Of a stretch of 64,000 nucleotides of DNA, positions 35,796 through 45,120 are shown in pieces. The first letter of the stretch is position 1. Every line of letters begins with the position of its first letter. Under the pieces are notes generated by a model, which searched no databases, was not told the DNA's origin, and saw only the letters and a list, made by a program, of their open reading frames with translations. This DNA comes from Leptolyngbya sp. SIOISBB. GTDB taxonomy: Bacteria > Cyanobacteriota > Cyanobacteriia > Phormidesmidales > Phormidesmidaceae. Where the stretch lies: assembly GCA_010671905.1 (NCBI GenBank), contig JAAHII010000001.1, forward strand, positions 1,550,001 to 1,614,000. The letters are read 5' to 3'. The position numbers were made by a program, and so were the translations under genes.

Positions 35796-36353
35796 ATGAA
35801 AGTGTTTCAGTCGTTCTGGAGAAGATTGCAGCCATCATCGTTGCAGCATAGGCCGACCAGTGAACCCAAGCGGCATCAACCAGATGCGCATCCGATATAT
35901 CGCACCTATCAGGCACTCAGTACCGCCCCAATCGAAGCGCTGTGGCAAACGCTGACCAATCTGGCAGATATATCGACCTGGCATCCCCTGATCGATAGCA
36001 CCAATGCCCCCCGAGGGTTAACGGCGAAACCGGGGCTCATTTATCGTGTCATCCCTCGCTGGTTGCCCATTCCCGTACGCATTTTTGTCGAGCGGGTTTC
36101 GCCCAACGAGTTGATCAGCATTCGGCTGTTTCCGGTACCAGGCCTAGAAGAGAGGGTCATTTATCGATTGGAATCCACCGTCTGGGGTACCCAGATTTCT
36201 TATTCGATCTGCTTGCGAGGCTGGCTGTCACCGGTCGCTTGGTCGGTATTGCGCCCCTATGCGTCGAAAATTGCTGAGGCGATCGCTCAAGCAGCGGAAG
36301 AGACGGCAACCTCTGCCTTGCCGAGTAAACAATCCGGCTTTGAAGTGTGGTGA
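35796..36353 (+). CDS. SRPBCC (START-like) family protein
   Basis: A 185-residue protein. After a basic 35-residue head it has the START/SRPBCC fold: PIEALWQTLTNLADISTWHP, a beta core (GLIYRVIPRWLPIPVRIFVE) and the long closing helix with PYASKIAEAIAQAAEE. These domains bind hydrophobic ligands or act as cyclase-like enzymes; the ligand here is unknown. ATG 35796 is preferred over TTG 35787. Confidence 0.75.
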   Translation: MKVFQSFWRRLQPSSLQHRPTSEPKRHQPDAHPIYRTYQALSTAPIEALWQTLTNLADISTWHPLIDSTNAPRGLTAKPGLIYRVIPRWLPIPVRIFVERVSPNELISIRLFPVPGLEERVIYRLESTVWGTQISYSICLRGWLSPVAWSVLRPYASKIAEAIAQAAEETATSALPSKQSGFEVW

Positions 36354-36765
36354 AAAGTGTCCGAGGGTAAAAATGTGAGTAATTAGGTAGGCGCAATTAT
36401 TGTGTAGACGGGTTTCGACTCCGCTCAACCCTCGACGTCTTATCCAGACCATCATCCAGCTGATTGAGCGGAGCCGAAATCAGCGATAGGTTTTAAGGTT
36501 GGATTAGACTCTGCTATTTAACACAGAGTCCCCTCTAGCCACAAACCAAGTTCGGAGTACAGAGTAGAGTAAGCCGGTCTGCCAGTTATGGATTTCATCG
36601 AACTGCATTGATCTCACTGGCCCAGAGCTTCTACAGCTCTCTTCCTCACCAACTATCTAGCATCCACCAAGCTAGGCACTGCACTTTGTAATCTAGGCTC
36701 CAAAACCTGGAGATTGGCTCCTGAAACTTATACTCACCCCCTAAAGTTACAGTTCCTAGGCACTG
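36354..36765. other. Intergenic region between convergent genes
   Basis: 412 bases that hold the inverted repeat at 36413-36479. Nothing else is recognised. Confidence 0.4.
36413..36479. repeat. REP/MITE-like inverted repeat (TGAGCGGAG/CTCCGCTCA type)
   Basis: Arms TTTCGACTCCGCTCAA (36413-36428) and TTGAGCGGAGCCGAAA (36464-36479) pair with one mismatch, 35 bases apart. The GAGCGnAGtCGAA core is widespread as a dispersed palindrome in bacteria including cyanobacteria. A single copy is seen here; function is unknown. Confidence 0.55.
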
Positions 36766-37950
36766 TCAAAGCATGATGTAAGAAGAATTGGAGGCGTAAT
36801 TCGGAGCAGCTAACTCGTGGTAGATGCCCTCTACCTGAGTGACGTTGGTCGTCAGGGTATAGCGTTCGAGGACCCGCTGGCGAGCTTTCTGTCCGAGCAG
36901 GCGCGTCATTTCGGGCTGATCGCGCAAGATGGGTAAGATCGTTTGGAGCTGCTGCCTGACCCGCTGGGTATCCACCACAATGCCCACACCAGCTTCCAGG
37001 ACCTCACCATCGGCCCCGGCGTCAGTGGCAATACAGGCTGTACCACAGGCCATAGCTTCTAACAAAGAAAGCGACAACCCCTCCACCATTGATGGCAAAA
37101 CAAACGCATCAGCACCCCGCAAAACATCGATGCGTCGGGCTTCGTCTTGCACAAACCCCAGCCAGTGAATTGACTCATCACTCCCGTAGAAGGCGCGGAG
37201 AGAGGTCTCTAGTGGACCATTGCCGACGATCACCAACTGACAATCAGGCCCCATATCAGCCTGTCGCCAAGCCCGTAAGAGGGCTTCAACATTTTTTTCG
37301 GGTGAGATCCGGCCCTGATAGACAAACAGTTGCCGGGCTTGCAGGGTTGACTTGATCGCCGATGGACCAGGGGAATACTTCGTCACGTCCACACCATTAG
37401 GAATCACCGCCAATGTTTCGGGCGGCACTCCCAGGCGCATCAAGATATCTCTTTGCAGTTTAGAAAACACAATGACGCGATCGCATCGGGCCAACGTGGA
37501 GGCATACATCTGGTATGTCATGTGCTGCGCGCCAGAACTCAGGGTGCGCAATTTGCGATCAAAAGCAGGATGGAAGGTTGCCACGAGGGGCACTTGCAGT
37601 TCCGCACAAATCTCTGGCAAGCGAAAATCAAGCGGGGAAAGCGTCAACGAAGCATGCACAACATCAGGACGCATTTGCCTCAGCGTTTCTACCAGCCGTT
37701 TACCAGCCCCCGGAGAGGGAATGGTCAGCATCTGAGACTTGAATAAAAACGGTAACGTAACTTCTTTAAAAGCTCGGTGCGTCAGCCCGGGTGCCCACTC
37801 AATGGGCCTATCGTCAGTTGACTTGTGATCGTTATCAAAATGTAGAAACGTCACTTGATGACCACGCTCTAGTAGCGCGTGAGTAATCTCGCGACCGTAG
37901 GTGACATTTCCACAAAACGGCGATTTTTTGCCAAGCCATGCTACGTGCAT
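36766..37950 (-). CDS. Glycosyltransferase family 4 protein
   Basis: A 394-residue GT-B glycosyltransferase. N-terminal domain: GREITHALLERGHQVTFLHF and PLVATFHPAFDRKL. C-terminal nucleotide-sugar domain: VYQGRISPEKNVEALLRAW, VIVGNGPLETSL, and the E-x7-E motif in PSMVEGLSLSLLEAMACG (general EX7E of GT4). It probably adds a sugar in lipid or polysaccharide synthesis; donor and acceptor are not known. It is the last gene of the recO-MFS-GT cluster, 62 bases after the MFS gene. Confidence 0.87.
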   Translation of the reverse strand: MHVAWLGKKSPFCGNVTYGREITHALLERGHQVTFLHFDNDHKSTDDRPIEWAPGLTHRAFKEVTLPFLFKSQMLTIPSPGAGKRLVETLRQMRPDVVHASLTLSPLDFRLPEICAELQVPLVATFHPAFDRKLRTLSSGAQHMTYQMYASTLARCDRVIVFSKLQRDILMRLGVPPETLAVIPNGVDVTKYSPGPSAIKSTLQARQLFVYQGRISPEKNVEALLRAWRQADMGPDCQLVIVGNGPLETSLRAFYGSDESIHWLGFVQDEARRIDVLRGADAFVLPSMVEGLSLSLLEAMACGTACIATDAGADGEVLEAGVGIVVDTQRVRQQLQTILPILRDQPEMTRLLGQKARQRVLERYTLTTNVTQVEGIYHELAAPNYASNSSYIML

Positions 37951-38012
37951 CTACTGGGAGAAAACCTTGATATCCGCAGAATGAGGGCGTTGACCGCAAA
38001 TCGCCCGAAACC

Positions 38013-39455
38013 TCAGGCGCGATCGCCCTCTTGCTTAGCGAGAGAAGCGTTTATCGTGCTGTCATCACCCGTATCGGCACTATACCAGGTCAACAGGCCT
38101 CCCGAAGCAACAACGACGCCCAAGATAGTTAAAACCAGAGAGAGGCCCAGCCAACTTTCGGCCAGGCTTGCCAGAGCCAATGGCAAACTCAAAGCAATGT
38201 TGACCACATTGTTTTGCAAGCCAAAAACTTTGCCGCGCATTTCCGCCGGGGTTTGTTCTTGAATGGTCGTTTGCATCGGAATGCCGATCAGGGCTGCAAA
38301 AAAGCCGAGTAACGCAATCAGCCCTAAGGTCGCCCAGAGTTGTTGCGTCGTCAAAGCCATACCGGCCAAGGTGCCGGCCATGCCGACAGAGCCGATTAAG
38401 CCCAGCGATCGCCGCGCTAAGCGCGCCCCAAACTGACCGATCAACGCCGCGCCAACGGCCATGCCGACCCCAGCTGCGGCTAATAGGAAACCAAATTGAG
38501 ATGATTTCAGCGTCGGCATCACCTCAGCTAGACGCACCGCCAGCACGGCCAAGGCGGCAAACACCGAAAACAACAGCACCAGCTGCACAATGGCATTTCT
38601 CACAACGGGCTGTTGGCCAAGATAGCGCACCCCCTCCTTGATGTCGTCCCAGGGGTGGGGGGGCTCATGCTCTGGCAACGTATCTTTGTCGGTCCGTACC
38701 AACAGTAGCAATAGGCCCGCAACCAAATATCCGACCCCGACTAAAAGGGACTTGCCCCAGCCAGCGCCGCCATCCACCGATCTCAGTAAAGTATCCGCTA
38801 AAGTCAACAGCGGCTCCCCGATCGCGAAACCGATAATCACCGACGCCATCATGGTGGTGGTGTAGAGAGAGTTGGCGGGTAACAGTTGGGGGGTTTTCAC
38901 AATCAGGGGAATCATGGCCTGTTCCGCTGGGGCGAAAAACTGCGTGAGGGTCGATACGGCAAATGTGATCCCGAGCAGCAGACCGAACCCGATGGGGATC
39001 TGACGTACGGTCCCCCAATCATGGGCGAGCCAGAGCAGTAACGGTAAGGCGATGACCAGCCCGCCGCGGAGCAGATTGGTCAGGACTAAGACCGTTTGCT
39101 TGCTCCAGCGATCAACATAGACCCCCGCGAGCGAGCCAAACAAGACTGCCGGAATGGTAAACGCGACCATCACCGCTGACACCCAGCCGCTAATGGACTG
39201 TCCCGCCGCCTGGAACTGACTGCCAATAATGGCGATCATCAAAACCAAATAAACCTTATCGGCCAGCTGCGAGAACACCTGGCCACTCCACAAAACAAGA
39301 AAGTTGCGGTTTTGCAAAACTGGCCAAAAGCCCGCTGGTTGTTCGGGGGAGAGAACCTTTTCAGAGGGAGCAGTGGCAGCAGATATTGCAGCACCCACCG
39401 GTTCTGTCGCAGTATCGTCTTCGAGGGGAGAATTCAGGTCAGACTCACGCAGCAT
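38013..39455 (-). CDS. MFS transporter, DHA3-like
   Basis: A 480-residue major facilitator with 12 hydrophobic segments and a cytoplasmic N-terminal head of about 45 residues. The DRWSKQTVLVLTNLLRGGLV loop between helices 2 and 3 matches the MFS signature of the DHA3 group, often drug or metal exporters. The substrate is unknown. Its ATG (39455) directly abuts the recO stop (TAG ATG), so translation is probably coupled. Confidence 0.86.
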   Translation of the reverse strand: MLRESDLNSPLEDDTATEPVGAAISAATAPSEKVLSPEQPAGFWPVLQNRNFLVLWSGQVFSQLADKVYLVLMIAIIGSQFQAAGQSISGWVSAVMVAFTIPAVLFGSLAGVYVDRWSKQTVLVLTNLLRGGLVIALPLLLWLAHDWGTVRQIPIGFGLLLGITFAVSTLTQFFAPAEQAMIPLIVKTPQLLPANSLYTTTMMASVIIGFAIGEPLLTLADTLLRSVDGGAGWGKSLLVGVGYLVAGLLLLLVRTDKDTLPEHEPPHPWDDIKEGVRYLGQQPVVRNAIVQLVLLFSVFAALAVLAVRLAEVMPTLKSSQFGFLLAAAGVGMAVGAALIGQFGARLARRSLGLIGSVGMAGTLAGMALTTQQLWATLGLIALLGFFAALIGIPMQTTIQEQTPAEMRGKVFGLQNNVVNIALSLPLALASLAESWLGLSLVLTILGVVVASGGLLTWYSADTGDDSTINASLAKQEGDRA

Positions 39456-40355
39456 CTATCTCGGAGCAAGGGATAACGGAAAACAAGCATCAATCAGCGT
39501 GGCTGATCGAATGGGACGATCAAAATGAAACTCGGCATATTGTCGCAGCAAGCGCTCTATGCGTTGCCAGCCTAGTAGTCGTTGTTCGGCAGTTGCCATA
39601 CCCGGCAGCGATCGCGGCGTAATTAACTCCGCCCGCCCCAACTGTTGCAACCATACCAACTCTTGAGCGGAAAGCAAGTTAATTGGCGGACTTTTGGGCG
39701 ATCGCGAAAAGCGCCTACCGCTGCCTGCCTTGACAGCGTAACGTCCCGCTGGTGTCCTTGCCCGAGGACTCGCGTTGCGTAAATTAGCCATCTGATCAAT
39801 GCTGACCACGCCCCCGGATACGGCACTAAAGCCCACCCGCCAGTCGACTTGCGCTAAATCCGGCGTAATCTCAACCTGACTCACGCAACACTGCTGTAAT
39901 TCCGGTGCAACCCCCGCTGACACTAGCAGTTGAAAAATGCCTTGACTCAAACAGGCCAAGATCTCCTCACTGTCAACCTCTTCTAACCGCTGCAACTGCT
40001 CAATCAATAGGGCAAATAACTCCCCTTGAGGTTGCCCACTCAACGCCTGACATAACACTAACTCAGCCAAATATTGGCTGGCGGTCAGCCGCGATAACTC
40101 GGCTGATAAACCGGGAAACGATCGCACCGTCTCCGCCTGCACCAGCTTGTCTAAACTCTTACCCTGCACGATGAACAGCTCATTCACCACAAATTGACTG
40201 CTGCGACCGGCTAGCCGGGACTTGTGTTTTCGGGCTCCGGGCACAATCACCCGGATCAAGCCATGCTCAATGGTCAGGACTGTCACCATGCGATCGGTCT
40301 CGCCCATAGGCATCCCTTTGAGGTTGATTCCGGTGGCTTTGTAAGAGCGGGACAT
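39456..40355 (-). CDS. recO: DNA repair protein RecO
   Basis: A 299-residue protein that loads RecA on SSB-covered DNA with RecF and RecR. The N-terminal OB-fold begins SRSYKATGINLKGMPMGETD and continues ETDRMVTVLTIEHGLIRVIV; the helical C-domain contains ELVLCQALSGQPQGELFALL. The zinc-finger cysteines expected in many RecO proteins are reduced to CC in ELQQCCVSQ, as in some cyanobacteria. ATG 40355 is chosen because the family starts there; the upstream frame to 40430 adds low-quality residues. Confidence 0.88.
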   Translation of the reverse strand: MSRSYKATGINLKGMPMGETDRMVTVLTIEHGLIRVIVPGARKHKSRLAGRSSQFVVNELFIVQGKSLDKLVQAETVRSFPGLSAELSRLTASQYLAELVLCQALSGQPQGELFALLIEQLQRLEEVDSEEILACLSQGIFQLLVSAGVAPELQQCCVSQVEITPDLAQVDWRVGFSAVSGGVVSIDQMANLRNASPRARTPAGRYAVKAGSGRRFSRSPKSPPINLLSAQELVWLQQLGRAELITPRSLPGMATAEQRLLGWQRIERLLRQYAEFHFDRPIRSATLIDACFPLSLAPR

Positions 40356-41318
40356 GGTGAAGTGGAAAGTTGGAGGGTATGAGAGTAGATGATAATAGGA
40401 AGAATAGAAATGACGATGAGACCGGGGCAAAACCGTTTCAGGATCGCCCCTCCTGGCACAGACCGAAAATCACTTCGAGACTGCCATCTCCCAGCACGAT
40501 ATGCCGAACTTGGGTAAGAGCAGATGGCGCGAGAGGCAGCCGATCCAGAAGCAGAGAGACGAATTGGCAGTAATCCGTCAAGGAGGAGCGACAGAACTGG
40601 AGCCCAGCGGCTTGAGATTAACGGAATTGCCGGATGCGATCGCCGCTCTCACCCGATTCAGGACAAACGCATACTCAAGAAGAGAGCACGTTCTCAATCA
40701 TGCCACCCCGTTTTTGTCCGACTCAGTGGTGGACATCAATCACATGCTCGACCGACTTTAGGGACTGTCACATTTAGCGACCAAATCCTTGCCCTGAAAG
40801 GGCCACAGCCCCTAGGTTCCCAATAAGATGCGGGCACGATAAGGCTCATTCCTCAAGGTTCCTAGAATTAATTGATGACGCGCACTAGCAGTCAGTGACG
40901 TCAACACCACAATGTCTAGCAGTCGATGCTCAACAAGATACGCCACTCGCGGGTCGTCGAGTGACACGAAGTGTGGCCCGTACTGAACCTGACTCAACTG
41001 TTCTGGCCCCCATCGGCTAGCCTCTCTAGACAGCTATTCTGAAATATCACCCATCAGAGAGTATGCGTTTGCCCGGGGTAACTCGCTGTCGCTACCCCCT
41101 TCGTCAAGGGTTACAAAGCCTATCTGTCGGACTTTTCCCCTTTCCAGGGGGATGCAAGGGAATCTCTAAAATGCCTTTAAACGGAGTCTGAGTTTAGGGA
41201 ATTGAGATTGTGTAGTCTGGATTACATTGAACTTCTGATGAAGAACGCATGATGCCTACATCGATCAAGGTTTTCAGGGCATGAGTGATGCTTTAAGCCT
41301 GGGAGAAGTAATGAAGTC
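40356..41318. other. 963-base region without a firm gene; holds small minus-strand ORF remnants
   Basis: On the minus strand, 40438-40617 is open and ends with VRHIVLGDGSLEVIFGLCQ but has no ATG. 40812-41054 is described separately. Plus-strand ORFs in the same stretch have no coding character. It may be a decayed locus or small genes with sequence errors. Confidence 0.35.
40812..41054 (-). pseudogene. Small ORF interrupted by an in-frame amber codon
   Basis: ATG 41054 starts MGDISE, then TAG at 41034-41036, then the same frame continues LSREASRWGPEQLSQVQYGP and HFVSLDDPRVAYLVEHRLLDIV to the stop at 40812: 80 codons in all, one of them amber. The downstream part alone would need TTG 40997. 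No domain is recognised. A CAG to TAG change, recoding, or a consensus error would explain it. Confidence 0.35.
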
Positions 41319-41996
41319 ATGCGGATTCTGCTGGTAGAAGACGATCGCCATTTATCGGCATCGCTGTCAGAAGCGTTAGAGGCGATGAGATATACGGTTG
41401 ATGTGGCTACTGATGGTGCAACCGCCTGGCAGCAAATGTTACTCCTGCCCTATGACCTCATGCTGATGGATGTCACGCTGCCCTGCATTGATGGCCTGAC
41501 GTTGTGTCAACGGATGCGATCGCACAAGATTGACTCACCCGTGTTGATGTTGACGGCCCGTGATACGAGTCAAGACAAAATTGCGGGACTTGATGCCGGT
41601 GCCGACGCCTACATGGTTAAGCCCTTTGATTTAGCCGAACTGACGGCCCAGATTCGGGCGTTACTCAGACGGGGGCAAACCAGCGCTAACAGCACCCTGC
41701 ATTGGGGGGCTTTGTACCTCAATGCCAACACGTTTGAGGTGACTTATCAGGACACCCCATTGCGACTCACGCCGAAGGAATTTGCCATCCTCGATTTGCT
41801 AATTCGGCACGGGCGCCGAGTTTTGAGTCGTCACTTTATCTTGGAATCGATCTGGCAAATGGATGATCCACCGGGTGAAGAGACCGTCAAAGCCCATCTC
41901 AAATCCCTCCGGCAGAAACTCCGGCAGGTGGGTACCCCGCGCAATTTTATTGAAACCGTTCATGGCTTAGGGTATCGGCTGATGGCGGTTGAGTAG
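41319..41996 (+). CDS. OmpR/PhoB-family response regulator
   Basis: A 225-residue regulator: receiver domain with EDD start (LLVEDDRHLS), phosphoacceptor in LMLMDVTLPCIDGLTL, Lys in AYMVKPFDLAEL; then the winged-helix DNA-binding domain (LRLTPKEFAILDLLIRHGRR, HLKSLRQKLRQVG, ETVHGLGYRLM). Its likely partner kinase is the convergent gene at 42090-43835, 94 bases from its end. ATG 41319 has GGGAGAAGTAATGAAGTC before it. Confidence 0.92.
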   Translation: MRILLVEDDRHLSASLSEALEAMRYTVDVATDGATAWQQMLLLPYDLMLMDVTLPCIDGLTLCQRMRSHKIDSPVLMLTARDTSQDKIAGLDAGADAYMVKPFDLAELTAQIRALLRRGQTSANSTLHWGALYLNANTFEVTYQDTPLRLTPKEFAILDLLIRHGRRVLSRHFILESIWQMDDPPGEETVKAHLKSLRQKLRQVGTPRNFIETVHGLGYRLMAVE

Positions 41997-42089
41997 ATAC
42001 TTTTAGGGAATGAGTTAGTCAGGGGCTGAGATCGCGCTGCCAAGTGCATCAACACTTCCACAACCCGATCTCACTCTTCCCCCGCTGCA

Positions 42090-43835
42090 TCACTCCACAT
42101 TCGGCAATCGCACTGCAATACAGGTGCCGCGATGAGGATTACTGTCAATCGTCAAGGTGCCGTGATGAATATCCACACAGGTCTTCACCACAGCCAAACC
42201 GAGTCCGACTCCTGAGGCTGTACCGACATTTTCGCCTCGATAAAACGCATCTAGAATCGCCGATCGCTCCTCAGATAAAATGCCGATGCCTTGATCAATG
42301 ACTTCAAAGCAAATCGTCGCTTTATCCCTGTCCACCACTAATTGGATCAAACTGCCTTCTGGTGAATATTTCGACGCATTCGATAATAAATTAATCAAAA
42401 TAGAATTGAGCAAGCTGGGGTCCGCAAAAACTTGAGTTTTGATGGCCCTGCCTGTGATCGCAAAGGTTTGTCCGGGCTTAAAGTGAATTTGACTAGACAA
42501 CTGCTGACAAAAAAGCTCTAAGTCGACAATTTCAGGATTAAATTCCAGCTTGCCCGCTTCGGCTCGGGTGAGCGTCAGCATGTCGCCGACCAGTTTGCCC
42601 ATTCTTTGCGCAGCCACGCGGATGCGATCGATATTGTTGGCCCGTTGCTGGGGGGATAAATGATGAATATTAGTTGCTAGCGACTGACTAGAGACCGCAA
42701 TAATACTGAGCGGTGTGCGGAGTTCGTGGGAGGCCATCGAAAACAGTCGTAGCTTCAATTCACTGAGTTCTCGGGTTCGCTGGAGTTCACTTTGCCAGCG
42801 TGAAACGTAAACCAGCACAGTCGCGGTCAGCAACAAGCCAATGATCAACGTGGCGAGGGTGCCCCACAACCAAGCGTGACTAGTCGTGGGCACAAATACA
42901 ATCTGCCACTGTCGTTGCCCTAGCTGAACTTGCTGAATACAGTCTTCTGGGACTCGACAAAGAGAACTGGTGGTGGCTGGCTGGTTAACGTTGGTTGGGG
43001 CAGCACTGAAATTCTGCGTCGCCGTGGTGTAAACCCCCAGCAATTGTTCTGCCGGCTGAGCAGTTTGATCCAGAATATAGAAATCAATGTCGTAATCTAG
43101 GTCTCTAAGCGATTCTTCAACGACATCAGCCACGCGAAAAACGCCGAGAACATAGCCGGATATCGTTTCTCGTCGGGCTGATAGAGTCGATGGGGGGGCT
43201 CGGTAAATCGGAACAAACACCAAAAACCCATACTGATTATCAGTGGTTTCTTGAACCAGTTGAACGCGTCCTGTAGCGGCGATCGCGCCCGTATCTCTGG
43301 CCCGCTCTAACGCCACGCGGCGAGTCTCATCAGACGCGAGGTCATAGCCCAACGCGGCCTCATTACTTTGAATGGGCTCTAAAAAGGTCACCGGCACATA
43401 GCGATCGCGCTCCTGGGCGGCGATGAGCTGCCCCGTGATGCTGTCACGTTCAGTAATCAAAGCCCGACTATTTTGAGTGCGGGCTTTTAATTGCTGTTCA
43501 TAGTTGGCTCGTTCACTTTGGGGCACCTGAGGCGCCCATTCCAGAGCTTGAATACCGGGATACGTACCGACTGCTCGACCGACAAATCGTCGAAATGCGA
43601 GCTCATCCACTTCATTGTCAGAGGCCTCATACAAGTCACTAATCGACAACAGCAGTTCCGTATAGCGATTGGTGGTGCGCTGCAATGCCGTCGTGAGGTT
43701 ATTCGTTTGCTTTTGAAATTCGCTTTGTCGTGAGAGTCGTTCCCAACGCTCGACCCAAGCCGTTGCGGCCAGAGTCATGCCGAGGCCTAATCCCAAAATT
43801 AATGCAGTGGGGAAATAGCGAGGAAACAGTAGCAT
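42090..43835 (-). CDS. CHASE-domain sensor histidine kinase
   Basis: A 581-residue membrane kinase. TM1 (about 8-28), an extracytoplasmic CHASE domain (RYTELLLSISDLYEASDNEV, then AFRRFVGRAVGTYPGIQALE), TM2 (about 322-345), then HisKA with phospho-His in FSMASHELRTPLSIIAVSSQ and HATPase_c (NLLSNASKYSPEGSLIQLVV, DQGIGI, ASGVGLGLAVVKTCV). CHASE domains often sense small extracellular ligands; the ligand is not known. ATG 43835 is chosen over TTG 43841. It faces the response regulator at 41319 tail to tail. Confidence 0.9.
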   Translation of the reverse strand: MLLFPRYFPTALILGLGLGMTLAATAWVERWERLSRQSEFQKQTNNLTTALQRTTNRYTELLLSISDLYEASDNEVDELAFRRFVGRAVGTYPGIQALEWAPQVPQSERANYEQQLKARTQNSRALITERDSITGQLIAAQERDRYVPVTFLEPIQSNEAALGYDLASDETRRVALERARDTGAIAATGRVQLVQETTDNQYGFLVFVPIYRAPPSTLSARRETISGYVLGVFRVADVVEESLRDLDYDIDFYILDQTAQPAEQLLGVYTTATQNFSAAPTNVNQPATTSSLCRVPEDCIQQVQLGQRQWQIVFVPTTSHAWLWGTLATLIIGLLLTATVLVYVSRWQSELQRTRELSELKLRLFSMASHELRTPLSIIAVSSQSLATNIHHLSPQQRANNIDRIRVAAQRMGKLVGDMLTLTRAEAGKLEFNPEIVDLELFCQQLSSQIHFKPGQTFAITGRAIKTQVFADPSLLNSILINLLSNASKYSPEGSLIQLVVDRDKATICFEVIDQGIGILSEERSAILDAFYRGENVGTASGVGLGLAVVKTCVDIHHGTLTIDSNPHRGTCIAVRLPNVE

Positions 43836-44205
43836 GAGCAATGGCAGATTCGATCTTCACTTGAACTGTGCATGAGCTTAGTCGAATCTTATTGAGCAAT
43901 TCTGCAGTTCTCAGTACCCGACTAACACTCCGTCGTTACCCCCACGGATTGCCGGAGGGCAAAAGTCCAGTAGTCAACTCACACAAAACGTGTAGCATCC
44001 TCCAGGAGCGGCTTTTCGCACTGATGGCAAATGCTTAGCAATCGCGATTCTTAATCGAATCGTCGGCGTCCCAATGCCATCGCTGACAAGAGCCACAATC
44101 CATAAAAAAAGCTCCAGACTACCGTCTAGAGCTTACTGAATTTTTAGCTGAAGATTTTGTCCATAGGCAAAATCAACGATTCAGGCTTGCAGGCCCATAG
44201 CCCGA
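43836..44205. other. Intergenic region between the histidine kinase and the RRM gene
   Basis: 370 bases; it holds the RRM-gene terminator at 44104-44133 and the histidine-kinase promoter. No further gene is seen. Confidence 0.4.
44104..44133 (-). terminator. Rho-independent terminator of the RRM gene
   Basis: On the minus strand AGCTCTAGAC-GGTA-GTCTGGAGCT is a 10-bp stem with one mismatch, followed by TTTTTTTATGG. Classic strong terminator about 75 bases after the stop codon. Confidence 0.85.
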
Positions 44206-44487
44206 CTAGTCGCGAGAAAAGCTGTTGCTGCGGTTGTTTCTATTTTCCCGAGGCTTGGCTTTGTTAACTCGTAAGTCACGCCCCATCCATTCAGCCCCAT
44301 CAAGAGCATCAATGGCAGCGGTCTCCTCAGCTTCGTCCCCTAATTCGACGAAACCAAACCCGCGCATACGACCGGTTTCGCGATCAACCGGGAGTTGAAT
44401 ACGCTTCACTGTGCCGTACTTGGCGAATACAGAACTCAGATCGTCTTCTGTGACGTCATAGGACAAATTGCCGATGTAAATTGACAT
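44206..44487 (-). CDS. RRM RNA-binding protein, cyanobacterial Rbp type
   Basis: A 93-residue protein with a single RNA recognition motif: RNP2 (IYIGNLSYDV) and RNP1 (RGFGFVELGDEAE) both present, followed by a short Arg/Asn/Ser-rich tail. Cyanobacterial Rbp proteins are often cold-induced and bind RNA including photosynthesis mRNAs. A strong terminator follows, so it is a single-gene unit; the long AT-rich upstream region may carry the cold-responsive 5' leader. Confidence 0.92.
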   Translation of the reverse strand: MSIYIGNLSYDVTEDDLSSVFAKYGTVKRIQLPVDRETGRMRGFGFVELGDEAEETAAIDALDGAEWMGRDLRVNKAKPRENRNNRSNSFSRD

Positions 44488-45120
44488 AAACTGTCTCCAA
44501 AATTGAACAGAACTGAGAAGGGAATTTCGGAGAGAACTGTGTCAATAGAAAAATGCAAGTGCTTTTTAATACTTGAAACAAACGCTACAACCGATACATA
44601 ACATCTTCACGCCCACACTCTAACACCTAAACGTTGCCCCCATCGTCAAACAGAAGGTTAAAGTACATTGTGACGGCTCTTGCCAATGCTTAAACCTTAG
44701 TGAGGACTGAGGTTCAGGAAAACTGGCAAGGTATTTAGGCCCCCTTTTTGCCATGCCTGACTCATCTGAGGATTGTCGGCGAGGAAAACACTAGGGAAGT
44801 ATTGCAGTTCCCTTCATTTTTCGAAGTCTTTTTTACCGACAATCTAGCGATCGCGAGCAATCAGAAAAAACATCAAAACTTGCCTGGGGCAAGCTGCCAT
44901 CAAAATCAATCTTCCCGATTTCTTCCCGATTTCTTCTCAAAAAATTGCTGGAGCAAAACGTACATTAACAGCTAACTCTAGGCAGTTTTTTATTAGCTCT
45001 CTTGAAATTGTAGCGCTTTTTACTATTTCCAAAAACGGTTTTAGAAATGTGTTGAGCGGTTCTTTGAGAGACTCCTGTACTAATGCTGTCTGTACCATTG
45101 CCCTTCATTGTTGAACTGTT
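44488..45120. other. AT-rich intergenic region between the RRM gene and the ABC operon
   Basis: 633 bases between divergent genes. It likely contains the RRM-gene 5' leader and the ABC operon promoter. A short tandem TTCCCGATT repeat lies near 44911-44936. No ORF or RNA gene is supported. Confidence 0.45.

Noticed and set aside
40370-40826. Three overlapping plus-strand ORFs upstream of recO
   Set aside because: Arg- and Gln-rich translations with no coding character; the minus strand fits better.
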